A stretch of 64,000 nucleotides of DNA from Paragordius varius (GCA_964247055.1 OZ176052.1:5890001-5954000); one strand, 5' to 3'. Positions 33,625 to 45,745 are shown, counted from the stretch's first letter. Numbers and translations are program-made. The notes: generated from the letters alone by a model not told the origin.

Positions 33625-34160
33625 TGCGTCCCGAATCTAGGCTATATAAAATATCCTGATAAAATATGTATATTCTGATATGAATATGTATCAGGATTCT
33701 TATGGTGCTTTTGGTTTTGGTCGGCACTTACAGGTGATTTAAGAAAGTTATTTACACATTTGTGGTAATTGCTCCGTATTAGTAAATGGCAAAGTCTACT
33801 CACATTTTGTTAAATAATTTTTTTTGGTGAAAGATAAATGGTTCATTTTGCCCTTTAATGAGCTTGTTCTAATAATACGTGAAAATGCCGAGATCGTGAG
33901 ATAAAAATTTTAAATTTATGCTAAACTTTATTCAAAAAAAGTTTTATCTGAAAAATGGATATTTTGTTTATATATTTTATTTATTGCAAAGTTTTGTTGC
34001 TGCATAATACTTACAATTTCGAAGCATGATGAAAACAGTATATTATTGCTTGATATAAAAAAAATTCTTTTTATATTCAATGATGGTGAACATTTGTATC
34101 GCCTCTGAGTTTTGATTGAATATTAGTTCATTATTAAAATTTATGTTAACCATATATTCT
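33625..34160. mobile_element. left arm of another palindromic element, interrupted by the minisatellite
   Basis: TATCAGGATTCTTATGGTGC, TTTTGGTTTTGGTC and GATTTAAGAAAGTTATTTAC are a clean match to the left arms at 30530 and 56940. It continues to GAAGCATGATGAAAAC and GAACATTTGTATCGCCTCTG near what is the centre in other copies, where the minisatellite begins instead. Confidence 0.55.
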
Positions 34161-34184
34161 TTTATTAAAAAGGGTTTTTCATAG

Positions 34185-37100
34185 CTTCAGTGTCCTGTTC
34201 CATTTTTCATATCCCCTTCATCTGTTTCTTTAAATTTCCACCCTTTTTCATAACCACTTCCTCCGTTTCTCAAGTTCCATCCTTTTTCATATTGACTTCT
34301 TCAGTTTTCAAAGTTCCTTCCACTTCATATCTTGCTCCGTTTCTTAAGTTCATATCCGTTTGCACCGTTTTCAAAGCATTACCCTTCTTCAAAACCCCTT
34401 CATCTGTTTTTTCAAAAGTTTTACCCTTCTTTAAATCCACTTCGTCCGTTTCTTCCAAAGTTCACCCTTCTTCATATCTCCTTCATCCGTTTTTAAACAC
34501 CCGACTTCATACCCCTTCATCCGTCTCTTCCAAAGTTTAACCCTTCTTTATACACACTTCATCCGTTTCTTCTAAAATTTCACCCTTGTTCACATCCAAT
34601 TACTCTATTTAAGTTTCACACTTGTTCATATCCTCTTCATCCGTTTCTTCTAAGGTGTCACCCTTCTTCATATCCACTTCATCCGTTACTTCTAAACTTC
34701 CATCCTTCTTATCCGTTTCTTCTAAAGTTCCACCCTTCTTCATCCGTTTCTTCTGAAGTTCCACCCTTCTTCATATCCTCTTCATCCGTTTCTTCTAAAC
34801 TTCCATCCTTCTTATCCGTTTCTTCTAAAGTTCCACCCTTCTTCATCCGTTTCTTCTAAAGTTTCACCCTTCTTCATATCCTCTTCATCCGTTTCTTCTA
34901 AAGTCCCACCCTTCTTCATCCGTTTCTTTTAAAGTTTCACCCTTCTTCATATCTTCTTCATCCGTTTCTTTTAAAGTTTCACCCTTCCTCATATCCTCTT
35001 CATCCGTTTCTTTTAAACTTCCATCCTTCTTCATCCGTTTCTTCTAAAGTTTTACCCTTCTTCATACGTTTATTTTAAACTTCCATCCTTCTTCATCCTT
35101 TTCTTCTAATGTTCGACCCTTCTTCATCCGTTTCTTCTAAAGTTTCACCCTTCTTCATATCCTTTTCATCCGTTTCTTCTAAAGTTCCACCCTTCTTCAT
35201 CCGTTTCATCTAAAGTTTTACCCTTCTTCATATCCACTTCCTCCGTTTCTTCTAAACTTCCATCCTTCTTCATCCGTTTCTTCTAAAGTTTCACCCTTCT
35301 TCATATCCACTTCATCCGTTTCTTCTAAAGTCGCACCCTTCTTCATCCGTTTCTTTTAAAGTTTCACCCTTCCTCATATCCTCTTCATCCGTTTCTTTTA
35401 AACTTCCATCCTTCTTCATCCGTTTCTTCTAAAGTTCCACCCTTCTTCATCCGTTTCTTCTAAAGTTTCACCCTTCTTCATATCCTTTTTATCCGTTTCT
35501 TCTAAAGTTCCACCCTTCTTCATCCGTTTCTTCTAAAGTTCCACCCTTCTTCATCCGTTTCTTCTAAAGTTTCACCCTTCTTCATATCCTTTTTATCCGT
35601 TTCTTTTAAACTTCCATCCTTCTTCCTCCGTTTCTTCTAAAGTTCCACCCTTCTTCATCCGTTTCTTCTAAAGTTTCACCCTTCTTCATATCCTTTTCAT
35701 CCGTTTCTTCTAAAGTTCCACCCTTCTTCATCCGTTTCTTCTAAAGTTTTACCCTTCTTCATATCCACTTCCTCCGTTTCTTCTAAACTTCCATCCTTCT
35801 TCATCCGTTTCTTCTGAAGTTCCACCCTTCTTCATATCCTCTTCATCCGTTTCTATTAAAGTTTCACCCTTCTTCATATCCTCTTCATCCGTTTCTTCTA
35901 AACTTCCATCCTTCTTCATCCGTTTCTTCTAAAGTTCCACCCTTCTTCATCCGTTTCTTCTAAAGTTTCACCCTTCTTCATATCCTTTTCATCCGTTTTT
36001 TCTAAAGTTCCACCCTTCTTCATCCGTTTCTTCTAAAGTTTCACCAATCTTCATATCCATTTTATCCGTTTCTTTTAATGTTTCACCCTTCTTCATATCC
36101 TCTTCATCCGTTTCTTCTAAACTTCCATCCTTCTTCATCCGTTTCTTCTAAAGTTTCACCCTTCTTCATATCCATTTTATCCGTTTCTTCTAATTTTCAC
36201 CCTTCTTCATATGCACTTCATCCCTTTCTTCTAAGTTTCACCCTTCTTCATATCCATTTTATGCGTTTCTTCTAAGTTTCACCCTTCTTCATATCCATTT
36301 TATCCGTTTCTTCTAAGTTTCACCCTTCTTCATATCCATTTTATGCGTTTCTTCTAAGTTTCACCCTTCTTCATATCCATTTTATCCGTTTCTTCTAAGT
36401 TTCACCCTTCTTCATATCCTCTTCCTCCGTTTCATCTAAAGTTTCACCCTTCTTCATATCCATTTTATCCGTTTCTTCTAAGTTTCACCCTTCTTCATAT
36501 CCATTTTATGCGTTTCTTCTAAGTTTCACCCTTCTTCATATCCATTTTATCCGTTTCTTCTAAGTTTCACCCTTCTTCATATCCATTTTATCCGTTTTAT
36601 CTAAGTTTCGCCCTTCTTCATATGCACTTCATCCCTTTCTTCTAAGTTTCACCCTTCTTCATATCCTCTTCCTCCGTTTCATCTAAAGTTTCACCCTTCT
36701 TCATATCCATTTTATCCGTTTCTTCTAATTTTCACCCTTCTTCATATGCACTTCATCCCTTTCTTCTAAGTTTCACCCTTCTTCATATCCATTTTATGCG
36801 TTTCTTCTAAGTTTCACCCTTCTTCATATCCATTTTATCCGTTTCTTCTAAGTTTCACCCTTCTTCATATCCATTTTATGCGTTTCTTCTAAGTTTCACC
36901 CTTCTTCATATCCATTTTATCCGTTTCTTCTAAGTTTCACCCTTCTTCATATCCTCTTCCTCCGTTTCATCTAAAGTTTCACCCTTCTTCATATCCATTT
37001 TATCCGTTTCTTCTAAGTTTCACCCTTCTTCATATCCATTTTATCCGTTTCTTCTAAGTTTCACCCTTCTTCATATCCTCTTCCTCCGTTTCATCTAAAG

Positions 37101-37840
37101 TTTCACCCTTCTTCATATCCATTTTATCCGTTTCTTCTAAGTTTCACCCTTCTTCATATCCATTTTATCCGTTTTATCTAAGTTTCGCCCTTCTTCATAT
37201 GCACTTCATCCGTTTCTTCTAATTTTCACCCTTCTTCATATGCACTTCATCCCTTTCCTCTAAGTTTCACCCTTCTTCATATCCATTTTATGCGTTTCTT
37301 CTAAGTTTCACCCTTCTTCATATCCTCTTCCTCCGTTTCATCTAAAGTTTCACCCTTCTTCATATCCATTTTATCCGTTTCTTCTAAGTTTCACCCTTCT
37401 TCATATCCATTTTATCCGTTTTATCTAAGTTTCGCCCTTCTTCATATGCACTTCATCCGTTTCTTCTAATTTTCACCCTTCTTCATATGCACTTCATCCC
37501 TTTCCTCTAAGTTTCACCCTTCTTCATATCCATTTTATGCGTTTCTTCTAAGTTTCACCCTTCTTCATATCCATTTTATCCGTTTCTTCTAAGTTTCACC
37601 CTTCTTCATATCCTCTTCCTCCGTTTCATCTAAAGTTTCACCCTTCTTCATATCCATTTTATCCGTTTCTTCTAAGTTTCACCCTTCTTCATATCCATTT
37701 TATCCGTTTTATCTAAGTTTCGCCCTTCTTCATATGCACTTCATCCGTTTCATCTAAAGTTTCACCCTTCTTCATATCCTCTTCCTCCGTTTCATCTAAA
37801 GTTTCACCCTTCTTCATATCCATTTTATCCGTTTTTTATA
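34185..37840. repeat. 3.65-kb minisatellite array (31-, 41- and 42-bp units)
   Basis: About 90 head-to-tail units built from TTCACCCTTCTTCATATCC, an AT-rich hexamer, ATCCGTTTCTTCTAAAG. Three length classes occur: 42 bp (with TAAAGTTT), 41 bp (with TAAGTTT), and 31 bp lacking the CATATCCTCTT segment. The 42- and 31-bp forms dominate the first half, and 41-bp forms dominate from ~36.2 kb on. In the last 1.3 kb a marker variant (CGTTTTATCTAAGTTTCGCC at 36594, 37171, 37418 and 37706) recurs 577, 247 and 288 bp apart, showing higher-order blocks of 6 and 7 units. The left edge is the most diverged. The complementary strand reads like a peptide repeat (see findings). Open frames within the array are repeat artefacts, not genes. 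Confidence 0.95.
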
Positions 37841-38076
37841 AAAACGTCATAAAATATATATAAAAGGCAAAACAATATTTTTATAAAACAATTCATAGAT
37901 GTTCGAAATATTGCCCCGTATAAAATGGGACATAAGTAAACACAAAAATTCCGTTGCCTGATAAGAATTCAATATATGCAGGATTACGACATAAAAAAAT
38001 ATCTTAGAAAAAAATCATATTTTTTTTATATAAAAAATAGATATTCCTTAAAATTTTATCAAAGCGTTTTTTCTGG
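37841..38076. other. AT-rich flank with partial similarity to palindromic-element arms
   Basis: GCCCCGTATAAAATGGGACA recalls the CCCTTCTAAAATGG-type word in the arms at 30786 and 32769. Otherwise nothing recognisable. Confidence 0.3.
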
Positions 38077-38077
38077 A

Positions 38078-38638
38078 CCATTTGCACTGCATAGGTGTCC
38101 TTAAACACTTCAAGTTGATCCTTGAACATTTCAAGTTGGTCCTTAAACATATCAAGTTGGCCCTTGAAGATTTTAAGTTAGCCCTTAATATATTTAATTT
38201 TTCCATAATTTTTGCATTTGTTTTTTTATTTTATTATTTTGTAACTTAATTTTCTTTATTAACTATATATTTATTCATATAAAAATAAAGTTTTTTTTGT
38301 TACAAATTATTTTTTTCCAATTTAAAAAATTATTAACTTTTTAATTGTTTTCAATTAAAATAATAATAACCAGGCAATATTTCTTAATTACGTGTTATAA
38401 ATCTTATAAATATTCAAACTAATTTTAAGAAATTAATAAAGATATACGGTTTCTGAATGAATAAAAGTTGATATTGATTTAAAATTTATGTTAAATAATA
38501 TAAAATAGGTTAAAAACAATAAAATAGGTTAAAAACAATAAAATAGATGAATGATATACGATTTGATTGTTAAAAACAACACAAAAATGTTAAAGGACCA
38601 ACTTAAAGTGTTCAAGGACACTCTTGATGTGTAAATGG
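38078..38638. mobile_element. MITE-like element whose inverted ends contain short tandem repeats
   Basis: The ends CCATTTGCACTGCATAGG / GTGTCCTTAAACACTTCAAG and their mirror TTAAAGTGTTCAAGGACACT / CTTGATGTGTAAATGG form a ~40-bp imperfect terminal inverted repeat. Inside the left end a ~24-bp unit (TCAAGTTGGTCCTTAAACAT) is repeated about four times with decay. The ~400-bp interior is AT-rich and non-coding; it contains an AAAATAGGTTAAAAACAAT direct repeat near 38505-38545. No clear target duplication. Confidence 0.6.
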
Positions 38639-39633
38639 TATATTTTGAAGCATGATGGAAATGGTGAATTTAAAATAATGATTGAAGACTATTTCTCCAT
38701 TATTCATTAAAATTTCTATCACCTCAGAATATTAATTTACACCTAATTGTCTTCAAATAGTATATTAAAGAAAATAGTCAAATTAGGGGTGTACAAGTCT
38801 AAGACTTATATGAATGAAAGTTAGAAATAAAATTACGATGTAGGACCATTCAAAACAATAAAAGATATTTTTTATTCATTTTTTTCCAAACAGTTGAAAT
38901 AATATTTGTAATTTAGAGATATTTATCACAAAAAGTATATCAAAGTTAAACATTGAGCAGTGTTAACGTAAAGTTCTTAAAAAAACTCCATATAACCAAT
39001 TTAACTTTAAATTTTTTTATATTTTCTATGAAACTATTACAGTAAAAATTGATATTATACGGACAAAATGTAAAAATATAAAGGCAAATACTTTTTTTCA
39101 AAAGACAATGATAATTTTTAAATCATGATTTTTTAAATATAATTCCTTGTTTGAAATGGTAAAGTGTGTTATAGAGATGTATATTAGTAATCAAATTATA
39201 TTACTAAAATAATTAAATAGCTTATATAGGAAACATTAAAATTTGAGAAAGTATGGTTGTCTTTTGAAAAAAAATTTGTCTTTGTCCGTATAAATTCAAT
39301 TTTTACTGTTATATACTTTAATGAATTTTAGTTGCTTAAGGTTTATTGATATTTAGATTGCAAATTTACCTTTGTTAAAAATGGTTAAAACCTTCTGTCA
39401 TACGTATTATTGACCAAGAACAAATTTGAAAAGTGCGTAAAAAAACAATGATGAATTCATAATATGTAATAATTTTAATTTTATCTTACATGATAAAATC
39501 TCATTCGGATAAAAATATTTTAATCTTGCTTAAATTTTCTTTGATATAAAAAATATTTGAAGTCATTTGGCATCTGACTCATGCTCTAAAAATAAAAAAT
39601 GTGGTAGCAAGAACGCAAAACAATTAATTATAC

Positions 39634-39945
39634 CATTTACAGTTCAATTCACCCTTAAAATCACCCTTGAACAATTATAATTCACCCTCGAACAATTCAA
39701 ATTCACCCTAAAATAAATTATTATGGGTTTTTAGGCCTAAAAATTACCTATATATTTTTTTAAAAAAAAATTGTCTAAAATTAAAATAATACTGAAAAAA
39801 ATAATAAACTATGCCATAAGAATTTATTTAGTATTAATAGTGAATTATATTAGCCCGAAAATACATAATTTATTTTTTAGGGTAAGTTTGAATTGTTCAA
39901 GGGATTCGAATTGTTTAAGGGTGAATCTGAATTTATATCCCTGAG
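39634..39945. mobile_element. second element with tandem repeats inside inverted arms
   Basis: The left arm contains three to four ~22-bp units of the form AATTCACCCTYGAACAATT. The right arm carries the mirror form (GAATTGTTCAAGGG, GAATTGTTTAAGGGTGAATC). The loop of ~160 bp is AT-rich. The architecture is the same as at 38078-38638, with different sequence. Non-coding. Confidence 0.55.
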
Positions 39946-41327
39946 GAGAGTTATTATTTTATATGAGTTAGCATCTATTTAAGGATAGAAATGATTGTTG
40001 TTTATTTAAGATTAATTATTAAAAAACATATTTACGTAGAATATTTTGAGTAAATTATTACCAACTGTGCATATTTACACTATTTTCACTTTTAGCAGCT
40101 GCCACAAAATAATATGTACAGTTTAGATTTTAAATTATTTTACCCCTTGATTTAGATGGCAAACAACAGTTTTTATAGGTTTTTTTATGTAACCTTAATG
40201 GGAAACAAAATTCAATCTCAACACTTATTGCGATTTAACATTTATATTTATTTCATTTAGATGACTGAATCTTTGACCTATGTAGATGAAACTCCATATT
40301 TTTGTACTTATAAAATGATTTGAATATCTCTAGGAGTAACACAATTTTTTATATTTAATTTGTTCATTCGTAATAAAACAAAATCAATAATTAATATATA
40401 TTTAAAATGTATGTTACCATTTGTAAATTGTAGCAATTTTGAAGATGAATTTAAGGAAACGTGGAAAAAACTCATTTAATTCAAATTATGACATTTTGCT
40501 AAATAGTGGTACAATATTTAAATTATAAATTTATTGATATATTCTACAGCGGCGTACTTGCGTTTCTGGCGCCCTGTGCATAAATCTTTTTCCTAACAGA
40601 AAACATAAAGAATTTATATGTTTCTTATGCATTTCTATAAGGAATCTGGATATTTTTAGCCCACTTTATTACATGCATCATTTATATTCTCAATATAATA
40701 ACAATTATTAATTAATCATTGATTGAGAGTGCAAATTTGAATAAAAAATGATAACTGGTATATCTAGTATTATATTTCATGCTACTGCTAATATAAATAA
40801 TTTTTTGTTATAACAAATTATCATACCATGCATTTCATTTTTATCAATAAACACATGACAATAGGGATAATAGCTATTTTTGTGTTGAATTATTTGTATA
40901 AATTGTGAGGAAATTTTTGCATATATATTATTTTATTTTTGGATATATTTTAAAATATTGCGCGCCCACATTCATTTCCTAATTCCCGTATTCTGTAATC
41001 GAACTTTATTACATTCAACGAAATTAGATATCTGGGATAAATATTAATTTTCTTAAGGATTTACGGATAAAATATATATACATGAAATGACGGCGATTAA
41101 TTTGATACTATCGTCATGTTTTTTATATTTTATTTTATAGTAATAAAAAACTGCTGTGCATAAAAATATAATATAAGTGTAAATTCGCGCTAATTGTTTA
41201 TTTAATTGTATTGTAATGATTGATTGTTTTTGAATTAAAATCTAATTAAAAGCCCGATATTTGCATTTAAAATGGGAATTAACAAATTTATATTTTAATA
41301 ACATTTTAGTAGCCTTTGTTATCGTTA
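39946..41327. other. gene-free stretch upstream of the GPCR
   Basis: No gene seen. It contains a GGCGTAC/GGCGCCC transposon-end fragment at 40552-40590. A possible acceptor (CATTTTAG at about 41303-41310) lies just upstream of the GPCR ATG, so a 5' untranslated exon could lie further left. Confidence 0.4.
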
Positions 41328-43732
41328 ATGCATATGAATTTTGCACATTCAAATTTGTCTGCCCGGTACTTTGATTTAATTCGTAATAAAAGTTTAGCTA
41401 ACAATGAAATCGTAGCTTTATTCGTTATTTTCTTCATAATCCTCTTTAGTAATGTGTTGTGTTTGCTCCTTCTATATACACGGCGGATTAATAGACGAAT
41501 CCTGTTTTACATTAAAACACTGTGTATAGCCGATTTGATGGTGGGAGTTTTCAATGTGTTCCCCCAATTCATCTGGAAGATTACGTATGAATGGAAGGGA
41601 GGTCCATTCTTGTGTAAAATTTTACCCTATTTCCAAGTGTTTACCATGTATTTTTCAACGTACGTCCTTCTAACCATAAGCTTGGATCGTTACATGGCTA
41701 TATGTCACTCTCTCCGTTACAAACATAAATATCATAAGGGGAAACGGGCAAAATGGGCTATTGCCGTAGCTGGAATTCTTTCTGGTATTTTTGCCATCCC
41801 ACAACTCTGGATATGGCGATTAATTAGTATCGTCAGCGAGAAAATTGATGTGGATTTTGTGTTTCAGTATTTTAGACACCCTATCATACGAAAAATTGTA
41901 CAGCGTTACATGAATGAAAATATGAGTAAATTAAGATTTAGACAGGATCATTTAACAAATATGAAAAATATAAACCAAATATATCTTGAAACTAAAATCG
42001 ATTGGGCCATCCTAAGTCTTACGGAGAAAGATAAAAGCTTTTGCATCAAACTCATTGCAGAGCGAAACATAATCATGGGTGGGGCGCTCAAGCCTATGTG
42101 ATTTGGTTCCTCCTTGCCATCTATGTCATTCCCTTATCATTTATAATTTTTTGTTACATAAGCATATACATTAAAATATTACTGAATCTACAACAAAAGA
42201 AATCATTAATTCAGAATGGGAAAGCCGAAAATAATGATCAGGACTATGAGAAGGATGAATATATAGATCCTGATCGTCATCACATTATTGATAATGATAA
42301 CTTACAAGTTAAAAATCCTTTATTAAACCCAAATTCCAAAATATTTATTAAACCTTTAAACTCGGAAAATGTTAAAAAAATGACGCTAAATTTAAAAAGC
42401 TCCATCAAATCATTCAGATCCCCTAATTCCTCAATGCGCAGTAAATCAAATCGCACGGGTACATACAACCAAGCACACAAAATTAATAAAGCACGCAAAA
42501 AGAGTTTGAGTTTGACATTATATATTGTGGCCTGTAACGTGATATGTTGGTCACCTTATTTTATTAGTCTCATTAAATTTACCATCTTTAGAATTCAGGA
42601 TTCGCACAGAAGTAAATACTATAAAAAATATCGAACTATATTGTATTAGAAAAATTAAAAAAAGGCATTTACTCTTTATGTCTTAATAAGATATACCGAT
42701 TGTAATTTTGGTTGTTAATACAATTTATTTGTGTTAGCAGTAGCAGAGATGGTTAGGATAAACAATGCATTATGGTATATAGAACTCTTTAATTTGATTG
42801 GAATTTTATTTTTTTCTCAAAAATTTAGTTATATTTGAAAAAGGAGGGCCGGTGATAATTTTGATTTTGGATAGAATATAATTTAACGATTTTTTTGTTA
42901 AAATAGGATCAACAACACTATAATTATAATTATTAACATAAGACTTTATTTTAAATTGGAAAATTTAATACTCACTCATTATTTTCAAAATTGGGTAACT
43001 CATAATTTATACAGTATAAACTAAATTATTATTACCAAGGAAAATTTTTATGAGTTCTTTTTTTATGGGCTTATTCTTTATTCCTTTCGTTTTTCAATTA
43101 TCGATTATAAAACCAAAAAGCGGTCACAGTCGCAAACACTTTCGTCATTTAGTCCACAATTTAACAGTTGTCATTGGCTGCTTGATTTTCAGGTTTTTTT
43201 AAATTATTTTGGAAAACTAATAAAAGTAATTTTGTATATCGAAAGCACAAATTATTTATATTTTTATACGCATATAATTATTTTTTGCCCGAATTCAGTT
43301 AAAATTGTTTATTAACCGTTTCTTTACTTAAATATGTGCTTAGGAATTCATTCTTAGTTTTTCAGCTAAAGTAGTTAAAAATTTGCCATCAGTTGTGTAT
43401 AAAGATTTTTTAAATTTTTGCAAATGACTGAAAATAGAATTATGGTGTATCTTTTGATAGTTTCTAAAGCATTATTGGAACAGGTGGGTGCTTAAACTTG
43501 AATATGGCCCTTTTTTTAATTTTTTATTATCAGTAGCTAGCTAAATAGGTTAAATTAGTGGCCGTACATCGTATTATTACCCGTAAATAGCTGCATTGAA
43601 AGGCAATGAAACAGATTTTTTCCGGTTCAGATTCTATTTCCACGCATTAAAAAAAATAAGGGTTAAATTAAGTCAGAAAATGATGGCTGTAAGTTTTTTC
43701 ATATTTCAATTATTATCCTAATTTTATTTTTT

Positions 43733-43772
<40 letters not shown>

Positions 43773-43912
43773 CAATGGTAATTTTTGCACTTCTTGGAAA
43801 CCTAGCTAGCTGTGTAAATCCTTGGATCTATATATGGTTCAATCCGATTTTGCCGTTTAAAAAATTTTCCATGTATTCTTTCCGCTCTCAATCAAGCATG
43901 TCCGTAGAATAA
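41328..43912 (+). CDS. oxytocin/vasopressin-type neuropeptide GPCR, three coding exons
   Basis: Exons 41328-41831, 42038-42611 and 43773-43912 join in phase to 405 codons plus stop. It is a rhodopsin-class receptor at the plasma membrane, expected to signal through G proteins. Visible marks: N-glycosylation site NLS at residues 9-11; TM1 Asn42; TM2 IADL with Asp69; Cys96 before TM3; Asp120-Arg121-Tyr122 (DRY); Cys175 in the second extracellular loop followed after seven residues by WGAQAY, the WGxxAY hallmark of vasopressin/oxytocin receptors; TM6 CWSP (338-341); TM7 NPWIY (375-379). FNVFPQFIWKIT and LLGNLASCVNPWIY align with the same family. The third intracellular loop is unusually long (over 100 residues), and the C-tail is short without a palmitoylation cysteine pair. 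Neuropeptide S or CCAP receptors are less likely alternatives. The first intron is the weakest part of the model. Confidence 0.85.
41832..42037 (+). other. 206-nt intron that stays open in the upstream frame
   Basis: The proposed donor is GTCAGC and the acceptor GATAAAAG, both weak. Removing it places Cys175 seven residues before WG, exactly as in the family, and gives a loop of normal length. Without splicing, the upstream frame runs on for ~90 codons but then misses the TM5 frame. Splicing is therefore favoured, but the exact junctions need cDNA. Confidence 0.55.
43739..43771 (+). repeat. (TA)n microsatellite abutting the GPCR exon-3 acceptor
   Basis: About 16 TA units end directly in the AG used for exon 3, replacing the usual pyrimidine tract. 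Confidence 0.85.
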
Positions 43913-43978
43913 TTAGAATGTTCTAAATTTTATTAAAATTTTTATCATATTAAGAATTCGAAATTAGTACTTAATATT

Positions 43979-43984
43979 AATAAA
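43979..43984 (+). promoter_or_regulatory. polyadenylation signal AATAAA of the GPCR gene
   Basis: The hexamer lies 67 bases after the stop codon. Positional evidence only. Confidence 0.35.
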
Positions 43985-44252
43985 TTATCAGCAAAACAGA
44001 TATTGATGATTAAAAACTTTAATTTCAAAAAGTATAATTAAGAAATTAGCTAATGCTTTGATTTAAATGTATATTTCCTATAAAGTAACACTTGTTATTA
44101 CAATGGAATTCACAAACGTTGCGGGAAATGTTAAATTGATAAAAACCGCCAAATGTCAATTGCTTAAAACATTAAAACGAAATTAAGTTAAGAATTTTAA
44201 AAAGAAACGCAATTTATAATTTAATAAAATCGTGATGTTAGGAAATCAAATA

Positions 44253-44432
44253 AACACTTGGATACAACACATTCATTTCAGTCCTTTGATTCAAATTGGG
44301 TCTGTGGAGACCCTAGGCCTGTTTAAATAAATATTTCTAAAAATATGGAACAAATTGAAACCATTGCAAAAGTTTGCATTTTATAAAATTGATGCACCGA
44401 AATATGAAAAGATTCATTTGATATTATCTATT
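44253..44432. repeat. single unit of a ~180-bp repeat
   Basis: ACACTTGGATACAACACATT, CATTTCAGTCCTTTGATTC, CCCTAGGCCTGTTTAAAT, GGAACAAATTGAAACCATTG and CAAAAGTTTGCATTTTATA occur in the same order as in the two tandem units at 56028-56385. Confidence 0.65.
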
Positions 44433-45542
44433 TTATGGATACCTGAAAAATTACTCAACGTGACATCTTTTAGCTAAATATAAAAATAATGTAGGATGGG
44501 ATTTATATAAAAAATAAGCTTTCATTTTAGCTTTTTGCAAAAATGCAGCAATATAAAAATGGTATCGAAGTAGTTTGAGATGGAACGTTTGTCCAAAACT
44601 ATATTTTATTTATATATATTTTGGCTGATTTATGGTATTTTTATTAGAATAGAAGCCTGAATTTGAATTAACCGTTTCTTTCAGTAGATTTTTAATTACT
44701 TAAATATAGTCAGGGACATTAGATACCCTAATTTGAAACGAAGCGTTAAAGCTCTTATAGTTTGTAATTGAGTGAAACAGAATTCACCATAAAAGTCTTA
44801 TTCATATTGATCCCAGGGGCGTACCGAGGGGGGGCAAGGGGGTGTATCATGCCCCGGGCGCCGCAAATGATCGGTAGGCTACTGATTGATCCATTTCGAG
44901 TCTGAAAATTATATCCATAAAAACTCAATAAACATCAATAACTTAATATATTGTTATTATCACCAGACAGAAATTATTTTAAGAGATTTTCATTATGAAA
45001 AAATAAATAATTCGTTTTAACTGAGGTTATATTTAATTCCTTGGTGGAAGTTGAATCCTTAAAAAATTATATGTATAAAATTTTCCATTTTTAGAGAAAT
45101 TACAGTATTAGAATTCGTATAGTGTTTTTTGTTTTGGGAGTTAGTGAGCTCATAAAAAAGTTATACAAAATCCCAATGTTTAGCCAAAAATAAAAAACTA
45201 AAGTTTTTTGCATATTTGTTAATTTTTTTACAAGACTGATAACTAAAACTAACACCATAAGAGTCCGAATTAATTTGAGAAATAGATAAAGGGTATAAGA
45301 AGAATAGAACCTTACAAACCGAGGATGTTGATATAAATAAAGGTGAACATTGTTTTCTCCTATACGGTTTAAACTATTCGTTTTCCGTTTTTATTATTAG
45401 GTTGTAAAAGTGTTAATAGATAATTAAAGGTTTTAACTCACCCAAGGGAACAATGTTAGAGATGTTATTATTTAGAAGATTAAAACAGCACGAACTCATA
45501 CGCATCATGTGCGAGTTCGCATAATCCTTCTAGGTATTAGAT
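44433..45542. other. gene-free stretch with a G-rich transposon-end fragment
   Basis: No gene. At 44816-44880 a CAGGGGCGTACCGAGGGGG block and GCCCCGGGCGCCGC resemble the ends of DNA elements (compare 28504 and 40552). A small inverted repeat (CGAACTC at 45491-45497 with GAGTTCG at 45513-45519) precedes the minisatellite. Confidence 0.4.
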
Positions 45543-45734
45543 ATGAAGAAGGGTGAAACTTTGGAAATGGATGAAGGGGATAGAATGAAGGGTGGAAGAT
45601 TAAAAGCGGATGAATTGGATATGAAGAAGGAAGGAACTTTGGAAACAAATGAGGGGGATATGAATAATGGTAGAACTTTAGAAACGGATGAATTAAATAT
45701 GCAGAAGAGTGGAACTTTGGAAGGGGAGGGAATT
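45543..45734 (+). repeat. inverted block of the second minisatellite, open as a 13-residue peptide repeat
   Basis: Five units run in the opposite orientation to the rest of the array. Read on the plus strand they form one open frame of exact 39-bp period, with units such as MKKGETLEMDEGD, MKKEGTLETNEGD and MNNGRTLETDELN. A TATTAG acceptor-like sequence precedes it, but there is no evidence that it is part of a gene. Confidence 0.7.
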
Positions 45735-45745
45735 ATATTCATCCG

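Noticed and set aside
34190-37800. Series of open frames and a repeat-spacer look suggesting a gene or a CRISPR array
   Set aside because: Units are directly adjacent with graded variation and no unique spacers, so it is a minisatellite in animal DNA. The plus-strand frames are repeat artefacts rich in Ser/Phe/Pro.
41316-41327. Upstream TTG as start of the receptor
   Set aside because: Animal genes start at ATG. The first ATG in frame is at 41328, and the preceding codons may be untranslated leader or intron.
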